NCBI GenBank assembly: GCA_006503475.1
Contig: RSEH01000023.1
Location: 124,001-188,000, forward strand
Direction of reading: 5' to 3'
Length of the DNA: 64,000 nucleotides
Source: Stentor roeselii
Lineage: Eukaryota > Ciliophora > Heterotrichea > Heterotrichida > Stentoridae
In this document: positions 26,299 to 35,765 of the stretch, piece after piece
Layout: the number at the start of each line of letters is the position of its first letter
How positions within the stretch are numbered: the first letter of the stretch is position 1
Made by a program: the position numbers and the translations under genes
The notes under the pieces: generated by a model
Seen by the model: the letters and a program-made list of their open reading frames with translations, nothing else
The model's database searches: none
Told to the model about the DNA's origin: nothing

Positions 26299-26964
26299 AT
26301 GAAACAATTTGTACCTGACTCTAGGAACTTTGGGGGAAGGAAAGTTATTTCTGATCAGTTTAAGTTTCATTTTGAGAATCTTGCACGTGCACGGCCGACA
26401 GTTCAAACTCGTGTTAGGGGGAATCATTCGCAAAGCATTTCTATGCAGAAGACTGCTCAAAGCTTTCATGTTACGAGACAGAATAGACTGCTGCTTAGTG
26501 AACATCTGCTTAATATTAAGCATATGAATAGAAGGATACACTCTTTGGGAAGTGTAAGTCTTACATAGTACAACGAAAGAAAAAAAAATCAATTCGATCC
26601 AATCACGCATCCAGTCGTTTTCTTCCGAAACAAGACAAACACTTTCGACCTAGTTCTAGACCAGAAATTCATAAACAGAAGTACAAAGCCAGCAAAGGTG
26701 AGCCGTGTTTACAAAGAAAAAAGAAGACCAAGACCTAAAACAAGCATGGAACTGAGAGTCGAGGTACCTTTCATTCAAAGTACAGAGAAGAACCCAGCAT
26801 CCAAGCTGAAGGACGAGTTAATCCAAACAATAGTCCAAAACCGTATCTACAAAGAGCAAGACTTGCAAGACCTGTTCCGTTATACGCGAGAAGCGAATTC
26901 TCATTTACCCCAAAGTGTTCTGGACAAAGCCTTTAGTTTAACTTACCAGAACATAAGTTTATAG
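26299..26964 (+). CDS. Small basic protein, probably ciliary, one 15-nt intron
   Basis: Exons 26299-26553 and 26569-26964 join in phase 0 to give 216 aa. Exon 1 ends LGS and exon 2 opens YNERKKNQF; without splicing the protein would stop five codons later. The C-terminal segment KDELIQTIVQNRIYKEQDLQDLF and then REANSHLPQSVLDKAF looks like a conserved helical domain; I associate this pattern with small cilia-related proteins but cannot name one. The next gene starts 16 nt downstream on the same strand. Confidence 0.72.
26554..26568 (+). other. 15-nt intron
   Basis: Sequence GTAAGTCTTACATAG, phase 0, in-frame TAG at its end. Removing it fuses two open frames that would otherwise be separate. 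Confidence 0.9.
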
Positions 26965-26980
26965 AAGACTGATATAATAT

Positions 26981-28198
26981 ATGAAAACTGGTGCTTATGA
27001 AGAGTACTACTCAAAAATCCCTATTCAACATAAGCCAAGTCACTCCAATCCAACTTCCAGAAATACATCTTTTGAAAATGCAGTCGACCAGTCATCCAGC
27101 AGCTTTCTTCTTCCTTTCAATGAAAACTCTTCTGAATCACGAAACTTTATTCGAAGCTATAAACAAAAAATCATTCTCGCAATTGACTCAGCAGTCAAAA
27201 CATTCAACATTCAAAAGTCCGAGTCTCGAAAACTTCGTACTTTTTCTGTGCCTCTTAATAAAAAACGAACAAATTCAATGAGATCTCTTCAACAAAGAAA
27301 CATTGAAAGAATTAAAGAAGAAGAAAACAATCAACTCGAAGAAGCTTTCAGTGAATTTCGTGCTTCTGTTGAACAAAACAAGGCAAAACAACGAGAAAGT
27401 GCGAAAAAACAACGATTTTTCACGATTTCTCAGAAAAGTAAAGACATTCAAGAGTTCTTAAGAAAAAAATCACTTGATCAATCAGAGAATTCCGTACAGA
27501 TCATGGAAAGTCTCAGCAAAAAACTTGAAAAATCAGCAAAACAACACTTTTTTTCAATTGAAAGAAAAAGAAAAATCGCAGGAAAAAACTCGCTTCGAGC
27601 TCAAAGCGTGAATCAAACTTTTCCTGATGAAAGTTTTGTTAAACTTGAAAAAATTATCTCCAAAAACAAAAACTTCGAAAAATGGAAAAAAAAATATTTG
27701 AAAGCGAAAAACGAAAAATTTGAAAAGAAAAAAAAAGAAATTTTAGGAAAACTTGACAGAATTAAAACTTCTAACTTTTTGAAGGAAAAAAATCAGATTT
27801 TTAAGTCTTTGGAAATAGAAAATCGATTTCGTGCTTATGAGGAGTTAATTGAAAGTCAGAAAAAAAAAGTGGAAATAGGACAAAAGGAAAAATTTGAAAA
27901 GTTGAGGATAAAAGAAGCTGGAATTTTTAGGAATTTTTTGAGGAATGAGGAAAAACAGTAAGGGTTATTAAGGAAAAGTAAAAAAGATGCTATTATTGAA
28001 AAAATTATCAGTGAGAAGAAGAGAGCTGATAGAGCTAAACGTGAAAGAGAAGTAAAAAATACTAAAATTAGAAATCGGTCTATTGCTGAGATGATTAAAA
28101 GAGAAAAAGTGTTAGAGACTATTGTTAAAATAAGACATTCTCCTGATTTAAAGTTTTTAACTGAACGACAGAAAGACAGTACGAAAAATGAGCTTTAA
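26981..28198 (+). CDS. Lys/Glu-rich coiled-coil protein, one 15-nt intron
   Basis: Exons 26981-27957 and 27973-28198 give 400 aa. The protein is highly charged and helical, with many runs such as KKQRFFTISQKSKDIQEF and KKKYLKAKNEKFEKKKKE, typical of microtubule- or cortex-associated ciliate proteins. Exon 2 adds about 74 residues (KSKKDAIIEKIISEKKRAD and onward), keeping the same composition, which supports the splice. No catalytic domain is visible. Its 3' end is repeated in decayed form at about 28960-29185. Confidence 0.72.
27958..27972 (+). other. 15-nt intron
   Basis: Sequence GTAAGGGTTATTAAG, phase 2; removal keeps CAG and opens the frame for another 74 codons. TTA is again at positions 8-10. 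Confidence 0.88.
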
Positions 28199-28239
28199 TC
28201 TTTGATTGAGCTTTGTCAATCAACTTCAATTAAGTTATC

Positions 28240-28345
28240 TAATAGCATATTTAAAAAATTCAGAATTTGAATGTAATAGTTGATTTGCTTTATTGTTTCA
28301 AAATCTATTCCATATTGTTCAGACCTTAATCAGTATAAGTTTTAA
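28240..28345 (-). pseudogene. Relic of the WWE-gene 3' end
   Basis: Reading the minus strand gives LRSEQYGIDFETIKQIN, a decayed match to the end of the WWE domain of the intact gene at 29200 (KRYGIDFQTMKQIN). Similarity at DNA level covers about 100 nt (for example TCCATAT, CCTTAATCAGTAT) at an offset of about 960 bp. It has no start and is only a gene end, left by a local tandem duplication. Confidence 0.8.
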
Positions 28346-28959
28346 GTTTTTTAAGTCTTTAAAATTTTCCCCGAATTGCACAATCCGATTCTCCGTAATC
28401 AGTGAGGAAACGGTCAAGTATTTTAAAAAGCAAGGCCTTCCTCAGTCAAGTTTTTAGTACAAATATCATCCTGTCAAAGATTTGACTTGTTTGAATATAA
28501 ATCTTAAATTTAAAAAGGCCCTTAAGAATTATTGGATAGTGGTTTGATGAACAGAAGTTTGCAGGAGACTAATTAAATAAACTTTGTATTATTAAAGAAT
28601 TTTCTCTAATCAAGTCAATAGCTGATGCTGAGTGTTAAACTCTGCACCGTCTAAAATTGTCATAGAAAACGAGACTCTTCAATCTGTTTTAAGTTAAAAT
28701 TTTCAATTTCTTGTAATATGAGGGATGAAAATATATATTTATAAGAAAATATATGATAAACTTAAATTCAATATATTATGTGAATTTTAGTTAGCTTATT
28801 AATCCTAGATCTTAGAGAGTCTTATTTAAATATTTATAATCAGAAACAAAAAGTCCTAAATACCCTAGAATCTTAAAGTCTCAATTTAAACTTTGAAAAT
28901 TTATTATTAAAAATCAAGCACTTGAAAAAAAATTCGAATTTCAGAAACTCTCTGAGAAA
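28346..28959. other. AT-rich spacer between duplication relics
   Basis: About 600 nt without a supported gene. It probably includes further decayed parts of the duplicated WWE and coiled-coil genes, but I cannot align them by eye. No RNA gene or repeat is recognised. Confidence 0.5.
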
Positions 28960-29185
28960 TTAGTTAAAACTTTAGGGTAGTAAGGAAAAGTTAAATGCAA
29001 TTATTTTATTGTCAGCGAAAGAAAAGGTTTATCAGAAAAAAGTGGAAGAGAGGAAAAAAATTATTAATCTGTAAATTTTTTAGATCTATAACAAAAGGTT
29101 TAGAGACTATAGTTTAAATAAGTTGTCCAACTGAATTGCCAATTGAGTGAACAGCCACATTTCAAGTAGAGCTTCAACCTAATCA
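28960..29185 (+). pseudogene. Relic of the coiled-coil gene 3' end
   Basis: Matches the end of the gene at 26981-28198, including the intron region (AGGGTAGTAAGGAAAAGT versus AGGGTTATTAAGGAAAAGT) and a later block (TTAGAGACTATAGTTTAAAT at about 29100 versus TTAGAGACTATTGTTAAAAT at about 28112; offset about 988 bp). Frames are broken by several stops. It abuts the 3' end of the intact WWE gene, giving the order A, B-relic, A-relic, B. Confidence 0.8.
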
Positions 29186-29199
29186 ATCATTTCAATTAA

Positions 29200-30333
29200 T
29201 TATTCTCTAAAAACTGACTTTTTAAATTGGGTGTCAAGGTTTATTTGTTTCATTGTCTGAAAATCGATTCCATATCGTTTTGGGCCTTTATCAGTATTAA
29301 CTGTGAACATGCATTGCTGGCGATTTTGGTAGCAATTTTCAATTAAGCTCTGAATAGGTTCTTCATAAGGCTTTTTATATCCATCCTCACAGTCCCATTT
29401 CCAAACAGCCTTCCCTTGAAAGCCTCCGCCATATTGTTGATAGCCGCCACCCAATGCTTGCGTGCCACCGCCTGATCCTTGAAATCCACCACCCACTCCA
29501 TAATTGTTTGAATATCCATTTCCTGCTTGATTTCCAGCTGGATATCCAAAGCCTCCAGTTCCACCAACTGATCCTACATTATTAACTCCAAAAGCACCAA
29601 TACCTGGACCTTGAGCTCCTAGTCCTCTTTCTTGATTATTGATTGCTGGATTCGTATTTCCACCCATTCCACCCATTCCACCCATTCCACCCATTCCACC
29701 CATTCCACCCATTCTACCCATTCCACCCATTCCACCCATTCCACCCATTCCACCCATTCCACCAGCTCCACTCATTCCACCCATTCCACCCATTCCACCA
29801 GCTCCACCCATTCCACCCATTCCACCCATTCCACCCACTCCACCCATTCCACCCATTCCACCCATTCCACCCACTCCACCCATTCCACCCATTCCACCCA
29901 CTCCACCCATTCCACCCATTCCACCTGCTCCACTCATTCCACCCATTCCACCCATTCCACCCATTCTACCCATTCCACCTATTCCACCCATTCCTCCTCC
30001 CACACCTGGATTTCCCATTCCGATACCACCAAGACTCGCTCCTGGGGGCATTCCTTGATTTGCCATTCCCATACCACCAAGACTCGCTCCTGGGGGCATT
30101 CCTCTGCCCATCATTGCTGGATTGCCCATCATTCCTTGATTGCCCATCATCCCTTGATTGCCCATCATCCCTTGATTGCCCAATCCATTACCACCAAAAT
30201 TCCCTCCTTGGGGCATTCCTCCACCAATCATGCCTTGATTTCCATAGTTTTGACCCATCGGAAGTCCACCTTGATTAAACCCTGGTTGCATTCCTCCTAA
30301 ATAACTAATACCTCCTGCGAAGTTGTTATTCAT
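29200..30333 (-). CDS. Gly/Met-repeat protein with C-terminal WWE domain
   Basis: 377 aa. Residues about 1-110 are Gly/Asn/Met-rich, about 110-225 are almost pure GGM and GGMGG(M/V/A) repeats, and about 225-310 are Gly/Asn/Tyr-rich. Residues 311-377 form a WWE domain: WKWDCEDGYKKPY, then SLIENCY and RYGIDFQTMKQIN with the Tyr, Asp-Phe, Met and Gln pattern of the family. WWE domains bind ADP-ribose chains or link to ubiquitin ligases. The low-complexity part could drive self-assembly or phase separation. I know of no such Gly-Met/WWE combination. Repeat length is probably variable between strains. Start ATG at 30333 is preceded by ATTATAAAAA. Confidence 0.82.
   Translation of the reverse strand: MNNNFAGGISYLGGMQPGFNQGGLPMGQNYGNQGMIGGGMPQGGNFGGNGLGNQGMMGNQGMMGNQGMMGNPAMMGRGMPPGASLGGMGMANQGMPPGASLGGIGMGNPGVGGGMGGIGGMGRMGGMGGMGGMSGAGGMGGMGGVGGMGGMGGVGGMGGMGGMGGVGGMGGMGGMGGAGGMGGMGGMSGAGGMGGMGGMGGMGGMGRMGGMGGMGGMGGMGGMGGNTNPAINNQERGLGAQGPGIGAFGVNNVGSVGGTGGFGYPAGNQAGNGYSNNYGVGGGFQGSGGGTQALGGGYQQYGGGFQGKAVWKWDCEDGYKKPYEEPIQSLIENCYQNRQQCMFTVNTDKGPKRYGIDFQTMKQINLDTQFKKSVFRE
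29658..30000. repeat. 9-nt tandem repeat (ATTCCACCC on + strand)
   Basis: More than thirty near-perfect copies of a 9-nt unit with occasional variants (CCACTCATT, CCAGCTCCA). It encodes the Gly-Gly-Met tract on the minus strand and leaves all three plus frames open, which explains the large spurious plus-strand frames here. Confidence 0.95.
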
Positions 30334-30359
30334 TTTTTATAATTATAGACATTTTAATT

Positions 30360-31280
30360 ATGGATTATTTCTGGGAAATTTTAGCCTATGTCGGAATCTT
30401 CAAGGTGACTCTGTTGTTTTTAGCTTTTGTATACAGAAGTCTTGTTGGAAAGATCGATATATCAACATTCGATTATGGATGGTTCGTGGTGACTGGAGCC
30501 ACTGATGGCATCGGAAAAAGCCTCTCAAAAGTATTATCAAGTCGAGGGTTCAAAGTCCTTCTAATCTCCCGAAACGAGCAAAAGCTTAAAGCCTTAGCTG
30601 AATCCCTAAAGACCTCAAACAAAAACATCGAGTACATCGTGGCAGATTTTTCTAAATCTCACACAAACTGCGACGACTTCTACTCAAACCTTTCAAAAAG
30701 TATATCAAAGTACCCAGTTTCTTGTTTAATCAACAATGTCGGAGTATGCGAGTATCGCTTTTTCCCAAATCAAAGTCCTTCATCAGTTGAAGACATGCTT
30801 GGAGTGAATCTTTACCCAGTGACTTTTCTGACTCACCATCTTTTGCCGACTTTTCTGGAAAGATTCAAAAAATCTCAACAAAAAACTTTAATCATCAACT
30901 TTTCATCGACTATTGATAAACTTGTAGTTCCCACTTCTGCGGTTTACTCGGCGACGAAAACTTATATTGATTGTTTGAGTCAAAGTTTAAGTAAAGAGTA
31001 CCCGGATGAACTTCAGGTTGTTACAGTTAAACCTGGAATTGTCGCTACTGCAATGAGCAGTGTGAAGACTGGAAATGGAATGGAAACTTTACCGTTAACT
31101 GTGAGTTCGGATGAATATGCTGAGAGTTTAATTAGAAATTTACGGATTGGAGTCAATTATGGACATTGGAAACATGATTTACAGGCTAGGGTGTTTGAGT
31201 TACTACCTCAGTCTTTACTTAACTCAGCTATTGTTTTGTTCATGCCGATATTTGAAAGGCTAGGACTCGTCAAACATTAA
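30360..31280 (+). CDS. 17-beta-HSD12/KAR-type short-chain dehydrogenase, copy 1
   Basis: 306 aa. An N-terminal hydrophobic segment (about 5-30) anchors it to the ER membrane. NADP-binding motif TGATDGIGK (about 47), LINNVGV, catalytic Ser in NFSST, and YSATK (Tyr-x3-Lys), then VKPGIVAT are all present. This set and the lipid-facing anchor match very-long-chain 3-oxoacyl-CoA reductase / 17-beta-hydroxysteroid dehydrogenase 12, which reduces 3-keto acyl-CoA in fatty-acid elongation. First member of a tandem array with 31461 and 33566; it is the most diverged of the three. Divergent from the WWE gene, with 26 nt between starts. Confidence 0.88.
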   Translation: MDYFWEILAYVGIFKVTLLFLAFVYRSLVGKIDISTFDYGWFVVTGATDGIGKSLSKVLSSRGFKVLLISRNEQKLKALAESLKTSNKNIEYIVADFSKSHTNCDDFYSNLSKSISKYPVSCLINNVGVCEYRFFPNQSPSSVEDMLGVNLYPVTFLTHHLLPTFLERFKKSQQKTLIINFSSTIDKLVVPTSAVYSATKTYIDCLSQSLSKEYPDELQVVTVKPGIVATAMSSVKTGNGMETLPLTVSSDEYAESLIRNLRIGVNYGHWKHDLQARVFELLPQSLLNSAIVLFMPIFERLGLVKH

Positions 31281-31460
31281 ATAGTTTATTTTATGCCCTA
31301 ATAATTTCTCACAAATTTAAAATAAAACTAATCTATTCCAGTTGAACGATTTACATCTCAATTAAATACCAATCCTATCACAAGAATCAAAAAATTAATA
31401 AATTAAATCCTCATAAAGATCATAAAGTATCAAACCAAAACTCTAAATTATTAATAATAA

Positions 31461-32384
31461 ATGGACTACTGGGAAATATTTGTTTATATTGGAGCTTTAC
31501 GCATTCTTTACCTAATCCTTCAAGCAATTTACTTCAATTATTATCTGAAAATCGATATCAACACTTATAAATACGGCTGGATAGTAATTACCGGCGCTTC
31601 CGACGGCATCGGCAAAGCAATCTCAGAAGAATTAGCCCGTCGAGGTTTCAAATTGATCCTAATCTCCAGAAGTGAAGAAAAACTCATAAATCTAGTCGAA
31701 AATCTGAAGTCCATTCACAAAACCGAGGACTTTCATTACATCCCCTGCGATTTCAAGCACTCCCACAGAAACCCAGAAGAATTTTACGGTAAGCTAAAGA
31801 AAAGACTAGAAAAATTCGAAATTTCAGGTCTTATCAACAATGTCGGAGTCCTTGAATTCAAGAGTTTATCAGGGCAGTCATTAGAAAGTATTGAAAATCA
31901 ATTAGGAGTAAACATGTATCCTCAGACACTTCTTTCATATCACGTTTTACCTGAGTTCATCAAACGTTTTGATGAGAGTAAAAAAAGAAGTTTATTGGTT
32001 AATATTGCTTCTCTTGTGGATTTGATGAACATGCCGAATACTACTGTTTATTCTGCGGCGAAACGATATGCTGAGTTCTTGTCTGAGGGAATTAGACTTG
32101 AATATTCGAATAAAGTGGATGTTGTCACTGTAAAACCTGGAGCAGTTATCACTAATATGACAAACTCTGTTAAGGGAAATCATGACTATTCTTTACCATT
32201 AGCAGTTGAAGCTAGTTGTTATGCACAGTATTTGATTAATCATCTTCATCAAGGAGTCAATTATGGGCACTGGAAACATTCACTTATTGCTTTTTGTTTT
32301 GATTTGACACCTCATCATATTTCGAATTTTGTTATTAAAATTTTCATTCGGATTATTCAAAATTTAGGTTTAGTTAAAAATTAA
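31461..32384 (+). CDS. 17-beta-HSD12/KAR-type short-chain dehydrogenase, copy 2
   Basis: 307 aa, close paralogue of the copy at 33566 (shared YGW(I/V)VITG(A/S)SDGIGKAIS and LINNVGVLEF). Membrane anchor at about 5-28, TGASDGIGK, catalytic Ser in NIAS, YSAAK and VKPGAVIT are intact, so it should be active. Same reaction as copy 1. The first 130 codons use C-ending codons; the rest use T-ending ones. Preceded by TAATAATAA. Confidence 0.88.
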   Translation: MDYWEIFVYIGALRILYLILQAIYFNYYLKIDINTYKYGWIVITGASDGIGKAISEELARRGFKLILISRSEEKLINLVENLKSIHKTEDFHYIPCDFKHSHRNPEEFYGKLKKRLEKFEISGLINNVGVLEFKSLSGQSLESIENQLGVNMYPQTLLSYHVLPEFIKRFDESKKRSLLVNIASLVDLMNMPNTTVYSAAKRYAEFLSEGIRLEYSNKVDVVTVKPGAVITNMTNSVKGNHDYSLPLAVEASCYAQYLINHLHQGVNYGHWKHSLIAFCFDLTPHHISNFVIKIFIRIIQNLGLVKN

Positions 32385-32622
32385 GAGTTGCACATCAACA
32401 CTTGTCTAAGACGGCTAATATTAATTTAATCGTTAAAACACAAGCCTATCATTCAATGGAAAATAAAATATTCCATCTATGAGAATATTTTGTAATAATT
32501 TTTCTATTATCACGAAATAGTCATTAGGTGAGTTTTTGATAACTTAAAACGAATAAAATCATTGAAATTCCTGTGTTTTGAATCAAATATTAATATAAAT
32601 AGCACAAATAGAACTAAGAATT
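32385..32622. other. Spacer left of the assembly gap
   Basis: About 240 nt of AT-rich sequence with no intact gene. A short stretch near 32570 (GTGTTTTGAATC) weakly resembles the LINNVGVLEF-coding region of the neighbouring reductases and could be the front of the decayed copy. Confidence 0.4.
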
Positions 32623-32845
32623 NNNNNNNNNNNNNNNNNNNNNNNNNNNNNNNNNNNNNNNNNNNNNNNNNNNNNNNNNNNNNNNNNNNNNNNNNNNNNN
32701 NNNNNNNNNNNNNNNNNNNNNNNNNNNNNNNNNNNNNNNNNNNNNNNNNNNNNNNNNNNNNNNNNNNNNNNNNNNNNNNNNNNNNNNNNNNNNNNNNNNN
32801 NNNNNNNNNNNNNNNNNNNNNNNNNNNNNNNNNNNNNNNNNNNNN
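32623..32845. other. Assembly gap (223 N)
   Basis: Run of undetermined bases inside the reductase array. It lies between an intact copy and a decayed copy, where near-identical repeats can defeat assembly. The true length is unknown. Confidence 0.99.
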
Positions 32846-32964
32846 ATACAAACAAATTGCAGAGTTCATGGCTTGTCAAGAATTCATGTTGATCCTTTAA
32901 TCCAGTTGTGAAGAATTAGAAAGAGTAGTTATTTATAAAGTTTTAGCTAATACGCACTATTTAG

Positions 32965-33140
32965 ATTAATTTTCTTGTTACTTTCATAAATAGTTGACCT
33001 CATCACCATCCCTAAATCAATTTTTATTAAACAGCTAAAATATATGCTGATTTCTTTATTAAAATACAGACATGATACTCTAATATATTAGATACTATTA
33101 GGGTAAAACCTGGTGTATTGCTGCCAATATAATTGATTAA
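32965..33140 (+). pseudogene. Relic of a fourth reductase copy
   Basis: Aligns to the middle of the tandem reductases: GTTGACCTCATCACCATCCC reads VDLITIP (copy 3 has IDLITMP), AAAATATATGCTGATTTC matches the codons for KRYAEF, and GTAAAACCTGGTGTA reads VKPGV. Frames are broken by several stops and small indels. The preserved order shows a full gene once stood between copies 2 and 3. The remaining sequence to 33565 shows nothing else I can name. Confidence 0.82.
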
Positions 33141-33565
33141 CTCCGATACATGCGATTGATAACATCACAAATGAAACAAAGAAATAATTATTAAGACTGA
33201 ATGAATACTATTAGTTAAATAATCATACGAAATTTTATAATAATTTGAAAGTATTCAAATTTTCTTTGAATTTGAAGCATTTTATATTAGAACTTTTTTG
33301 TAAAATAGAATAATAATTCTAAAATATTAACCAGATTAAAAATAACTGATTGAAAGTTATTATCTATACTCAAAAACTTTATTTATTAATATATTCAACA
33401 GAGATTCAAAGCTATTGGCTAAATATTGGATATGGATTTGAAGTCTTTCATATATTTTTCTTTTTAATCCAATCATCTTTTCACCATCAATCTCATTGCA
33501 GTATCATAGATCTGGTTATATAGAGTTAAAAATTTCAGAATATTCAAGCCTTTAGTTGAATAAAA

Positions 33566-34501
33566 ATGATTGACCTCTGGACTTTCGTGGTTTATGTAGG
33601 AGCCTTACGTGCTGCTTACTTAATCCTTCAAGCAGTATACTTCAACTATTTGTGCAAACTAGACATCAACACTTATAAATACGGCTGGGTTGTCATCACC
33701 GGCTCCTCCGACGGCATCGGTAAAGCAATCTCAGAAGACCTAGCCGGTCGAGGTTTCAAGTTGATCCTAATCTCCAGAAGTGAAGAAAAGCTTTCAAAGT
33801 TAGTCCAATCCCTGAAATCCAAATACAAAACCGAAGACATCGACTACATCCCGTGCGATTTCAAGTACTCTCACCGAAACCCAGAAGAATTTTACGGTAA
33901 CCTAATGAAAAGACTCGACAAATACGAGATATCAGCCTTAATAAACAACGTCGGTGTTTTAGAATTCAACAACCTAGCAGATCAATCCCTGGACAGTATC
34001 GAGACCCACCTCGGTGTGAACATTTACCCTCAAACAATGTTATCCTACCACATTTTACCCAAGTTCATAAAACGCTTCGAAGAGACAAAGCAACGCAGTT
34101 TATTAGTGAACTTTTCCTCAACAATCGACTTGATAACCATGCCGACAACGAGCGTCTATTCAGCAACCAAGCGATACGCTGAGTTCTTATCTGAAGGGAT
34201 TCGACTGGAGTACTCAAGTAAAGTCGACGTGGTTACAGTGAAGCCAGGAGGAGTAGCTACTAACATGACAAGCGCTGAACATGGAAACGGGTTGGACATC
34301 TTGCCTATGACAGCAGAAGTGAATAGTTATGCACAGTACTTGATTAATCACCTTCACAAGGGTATCAACTACGGGCATTGGAAACATTCGATTATGGTCT
34401 TTACTTTAACCTTACTGCCTCATCAAATCATGACTTTTCTGATAAAACATTCAATGTTTCTTTTAGACTGGGCAACGAAAAAAAAGGCTAAAAATAGTTA
34501 A
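33566..34501 (+). CDS. 17-beta-HSD12/KAR-type short-chain dehydrogenase, copy 3
   Basis: 311 aa. Anchor at about 6-29, TGSSDGIGK, LINNVGV, NFSSTID, YSATK and VKPGGVAT are intact. C-terminal basic end (KKKAKNS) may help ER retention as a dilysine-type signal. Codons are C-ending through most of its length, unlike copy 2, although protein identity to copy 2 is high. The convergent RBR gene ends 11 nt away. Confidence 0.88.
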   Translation: MIDLWTFVVYVGALRAAYLILQAVYFNYLCKLDINTYKYGWVVITGSSDGIGKAISEDLAGRGFKLILISRSEEKLSKLVQSLKSKYKTEDIDYIPCDFKYSHRNPEEFYGNLMKRLDKYEISALINNVGVLEFNNLADQSLDSIETHLGVNIYPQTMLSYHILPKFIKRFEETKQRSLLVNFSSTIDLITMPTTSVYSATKRYAEFLSEGIRLEYSSKVDVVTVKPGGVATNMTSAEHGNGLDILPMTAEVNSYAQYLINHLHKGINYGHWKHSIMVFTLTLLPHQIMTFLIKHSMFLLDWATKKKAKNS

Positions 34502-34512
34502 GATTAGTTAAT

Positions 34513-35691
34513 TTATCCAAAAAGTCTGGGGTACTCAAGAACGGGTCTCGGCCTGAAGCATCTTCTTATTGAGTAAAAAACTTTGCTTACTATGCATAAA
34601 GCACCTAAAACTGGTAAAATAATGACAAGTAAAGCGAGGAGGACCAAGGCAGAAGCGAATAAAAGGTTTGAAATCATGCTGGCTAAGATAAAACGAAAAA
34701 GAAGTTCAATTGTGCCGGAGTTGTAACATTCACGAGTCGCTATCATCACGATCACTGCGAAGTAACCGAGAACTGCACTTAGGATTAAAATTATTGGAGA
34801 AAAAACAAAGGAGAGAGAATATGCCACTAGTCTTGACCTGAAACAAATGAATATGCCGGTTAAACGTTCTTTTTCAATGCTTTCGGTTTCGTAGAAGTAA
34901 ACTACCATCAGGAAAATAAAGAATGGAACTGTCATTGGAAAGACTAGCATTAAGAGAATTATTCCCCAGTATAGGTCTAGAGGGTTCTTACCGAAGAGAC
35001 AGGTAAAGGATGTGTGAGATGGCTGGGAATAGTCTTCACCGCAAATCCAGCACCAACGGTGAAGGCAACGGGGGCAGTACATGTGAGGACACCCTCCATT
35101 TTTCTGCACATAATTCTTACACTGAGGACAAATTTTCACATTATTAGTCATAGTCCAGATTTCAAATCCAAGATCTTTCTTAATCTTACACCTTCCACGG
35201 TGCCAAGGTTTAGAACAAATATAGCAATATCGACACTTGCACTTATTACAAGTAAGATTATAATTCAAAGCATTAGCATGGTCATACCCTTCACAATTCG
35301 GCATAGGACACCACTTGACCATGACATCCCTTTCAAGTCTTCTAATCTCCAAAAACCTGAGATATTTTTTATAATTATCTTCACTAACATTTTCCCTAAT
35401 CACATTCTCAGAAAGCTCAAACAAGCACTCCGGACAAGAAATTTTAAAAACTTCTGACTCTGAAATCTTAGTTTCCAAGTAACTTCTAATGCAAAAAGCA
35501 CAAAATAGATGACCACAGTTGCCAATTTCTTTCAATAGTCTGCTTTCATAACAGATCTGGCAAATGCCTTGGACTTCATGAGGTGGGGGATTAATATACT
35601 CTAGAAATGAACGGGAAATATGAGAGACTGCTATTGTGTTGTAAGTCATTGGGCTTGAGGAATCGTGAAGAGACTCTGAAAGTTGAGACAT
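34513..35691 (-). CDS. RBR-type E3 ubiquitin ligase with membrane segments
   Basis: 392 aa. RING1 (CQICYESR ... CGHLFCAFC ... CPEC, about 44-90), IBR (CPMPNCEGY ... CNKCKCRYCYIC ... C) and RING2 (CPQC ... CPHMYCPRC ... CWICGEDY, about 188-222) are complete. Cys201 in the NGGC motif is the expected catalytic cysteine that carries ubiquitin as a thioester. Two or three hydrophobic spans follow (about 235-265, 290-320, 330-370), so it is an integral membrane ligase like RNF19/RNF144, probably in the ER. Start at 35691 is preceded by ATTATTATAA. Confidence 0.92.
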   Translation of the reverse strand: MSQLSESLHDSSSPMTYNTIAVSHISRSFLEYINPPPHEVQGICQICYESRLLKEIGNCGHLFCAFCIRSYLETKISESEVFKISCPECLFELSENVIRENVSEDNYKKYLRFLEIRRLERDVMVKWCPMPNCEGYDHANALNYNLTCNKCKCRYCYICSKPWHRGRCKIKKDLGFEIWTMTNNVKICPQCKNYVQKNGGCPHMYCPRCLHRWCWICGEDYSQPSHTSFTCLFGKNPLDLYWGIILLMLVFPMTVPFFIFLMVVYFYETESIEKERLTGIFICFRSRLVAYSLSFVFSPIILILSAVLGYFAVIVMIATRECYNSGTIELLFRFILASMISNLLFASALVLLALLVIILPVLGALCIVSKVFYSIRRCFRPRPVLEYPRLFG

Positions 35692-35765
35692 TTATAATAA
35701 TAAAGAATTGAATAAAACTTAAGTCTTTTTCAAGTAATCTTGAAAAACTTGCTTTTTTGTTATAA

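Noticed and set aside
29632-30300. Large plus-strand frames of His-Ser-Thr, Pro-Pro-Ile and His-Pro-Phe repeats
   Set aside because: They are read-throughs of the 9-nt repeat that encodes the Gly-Gly-Met tract on the minus strand; they have no flanking domains or start context.
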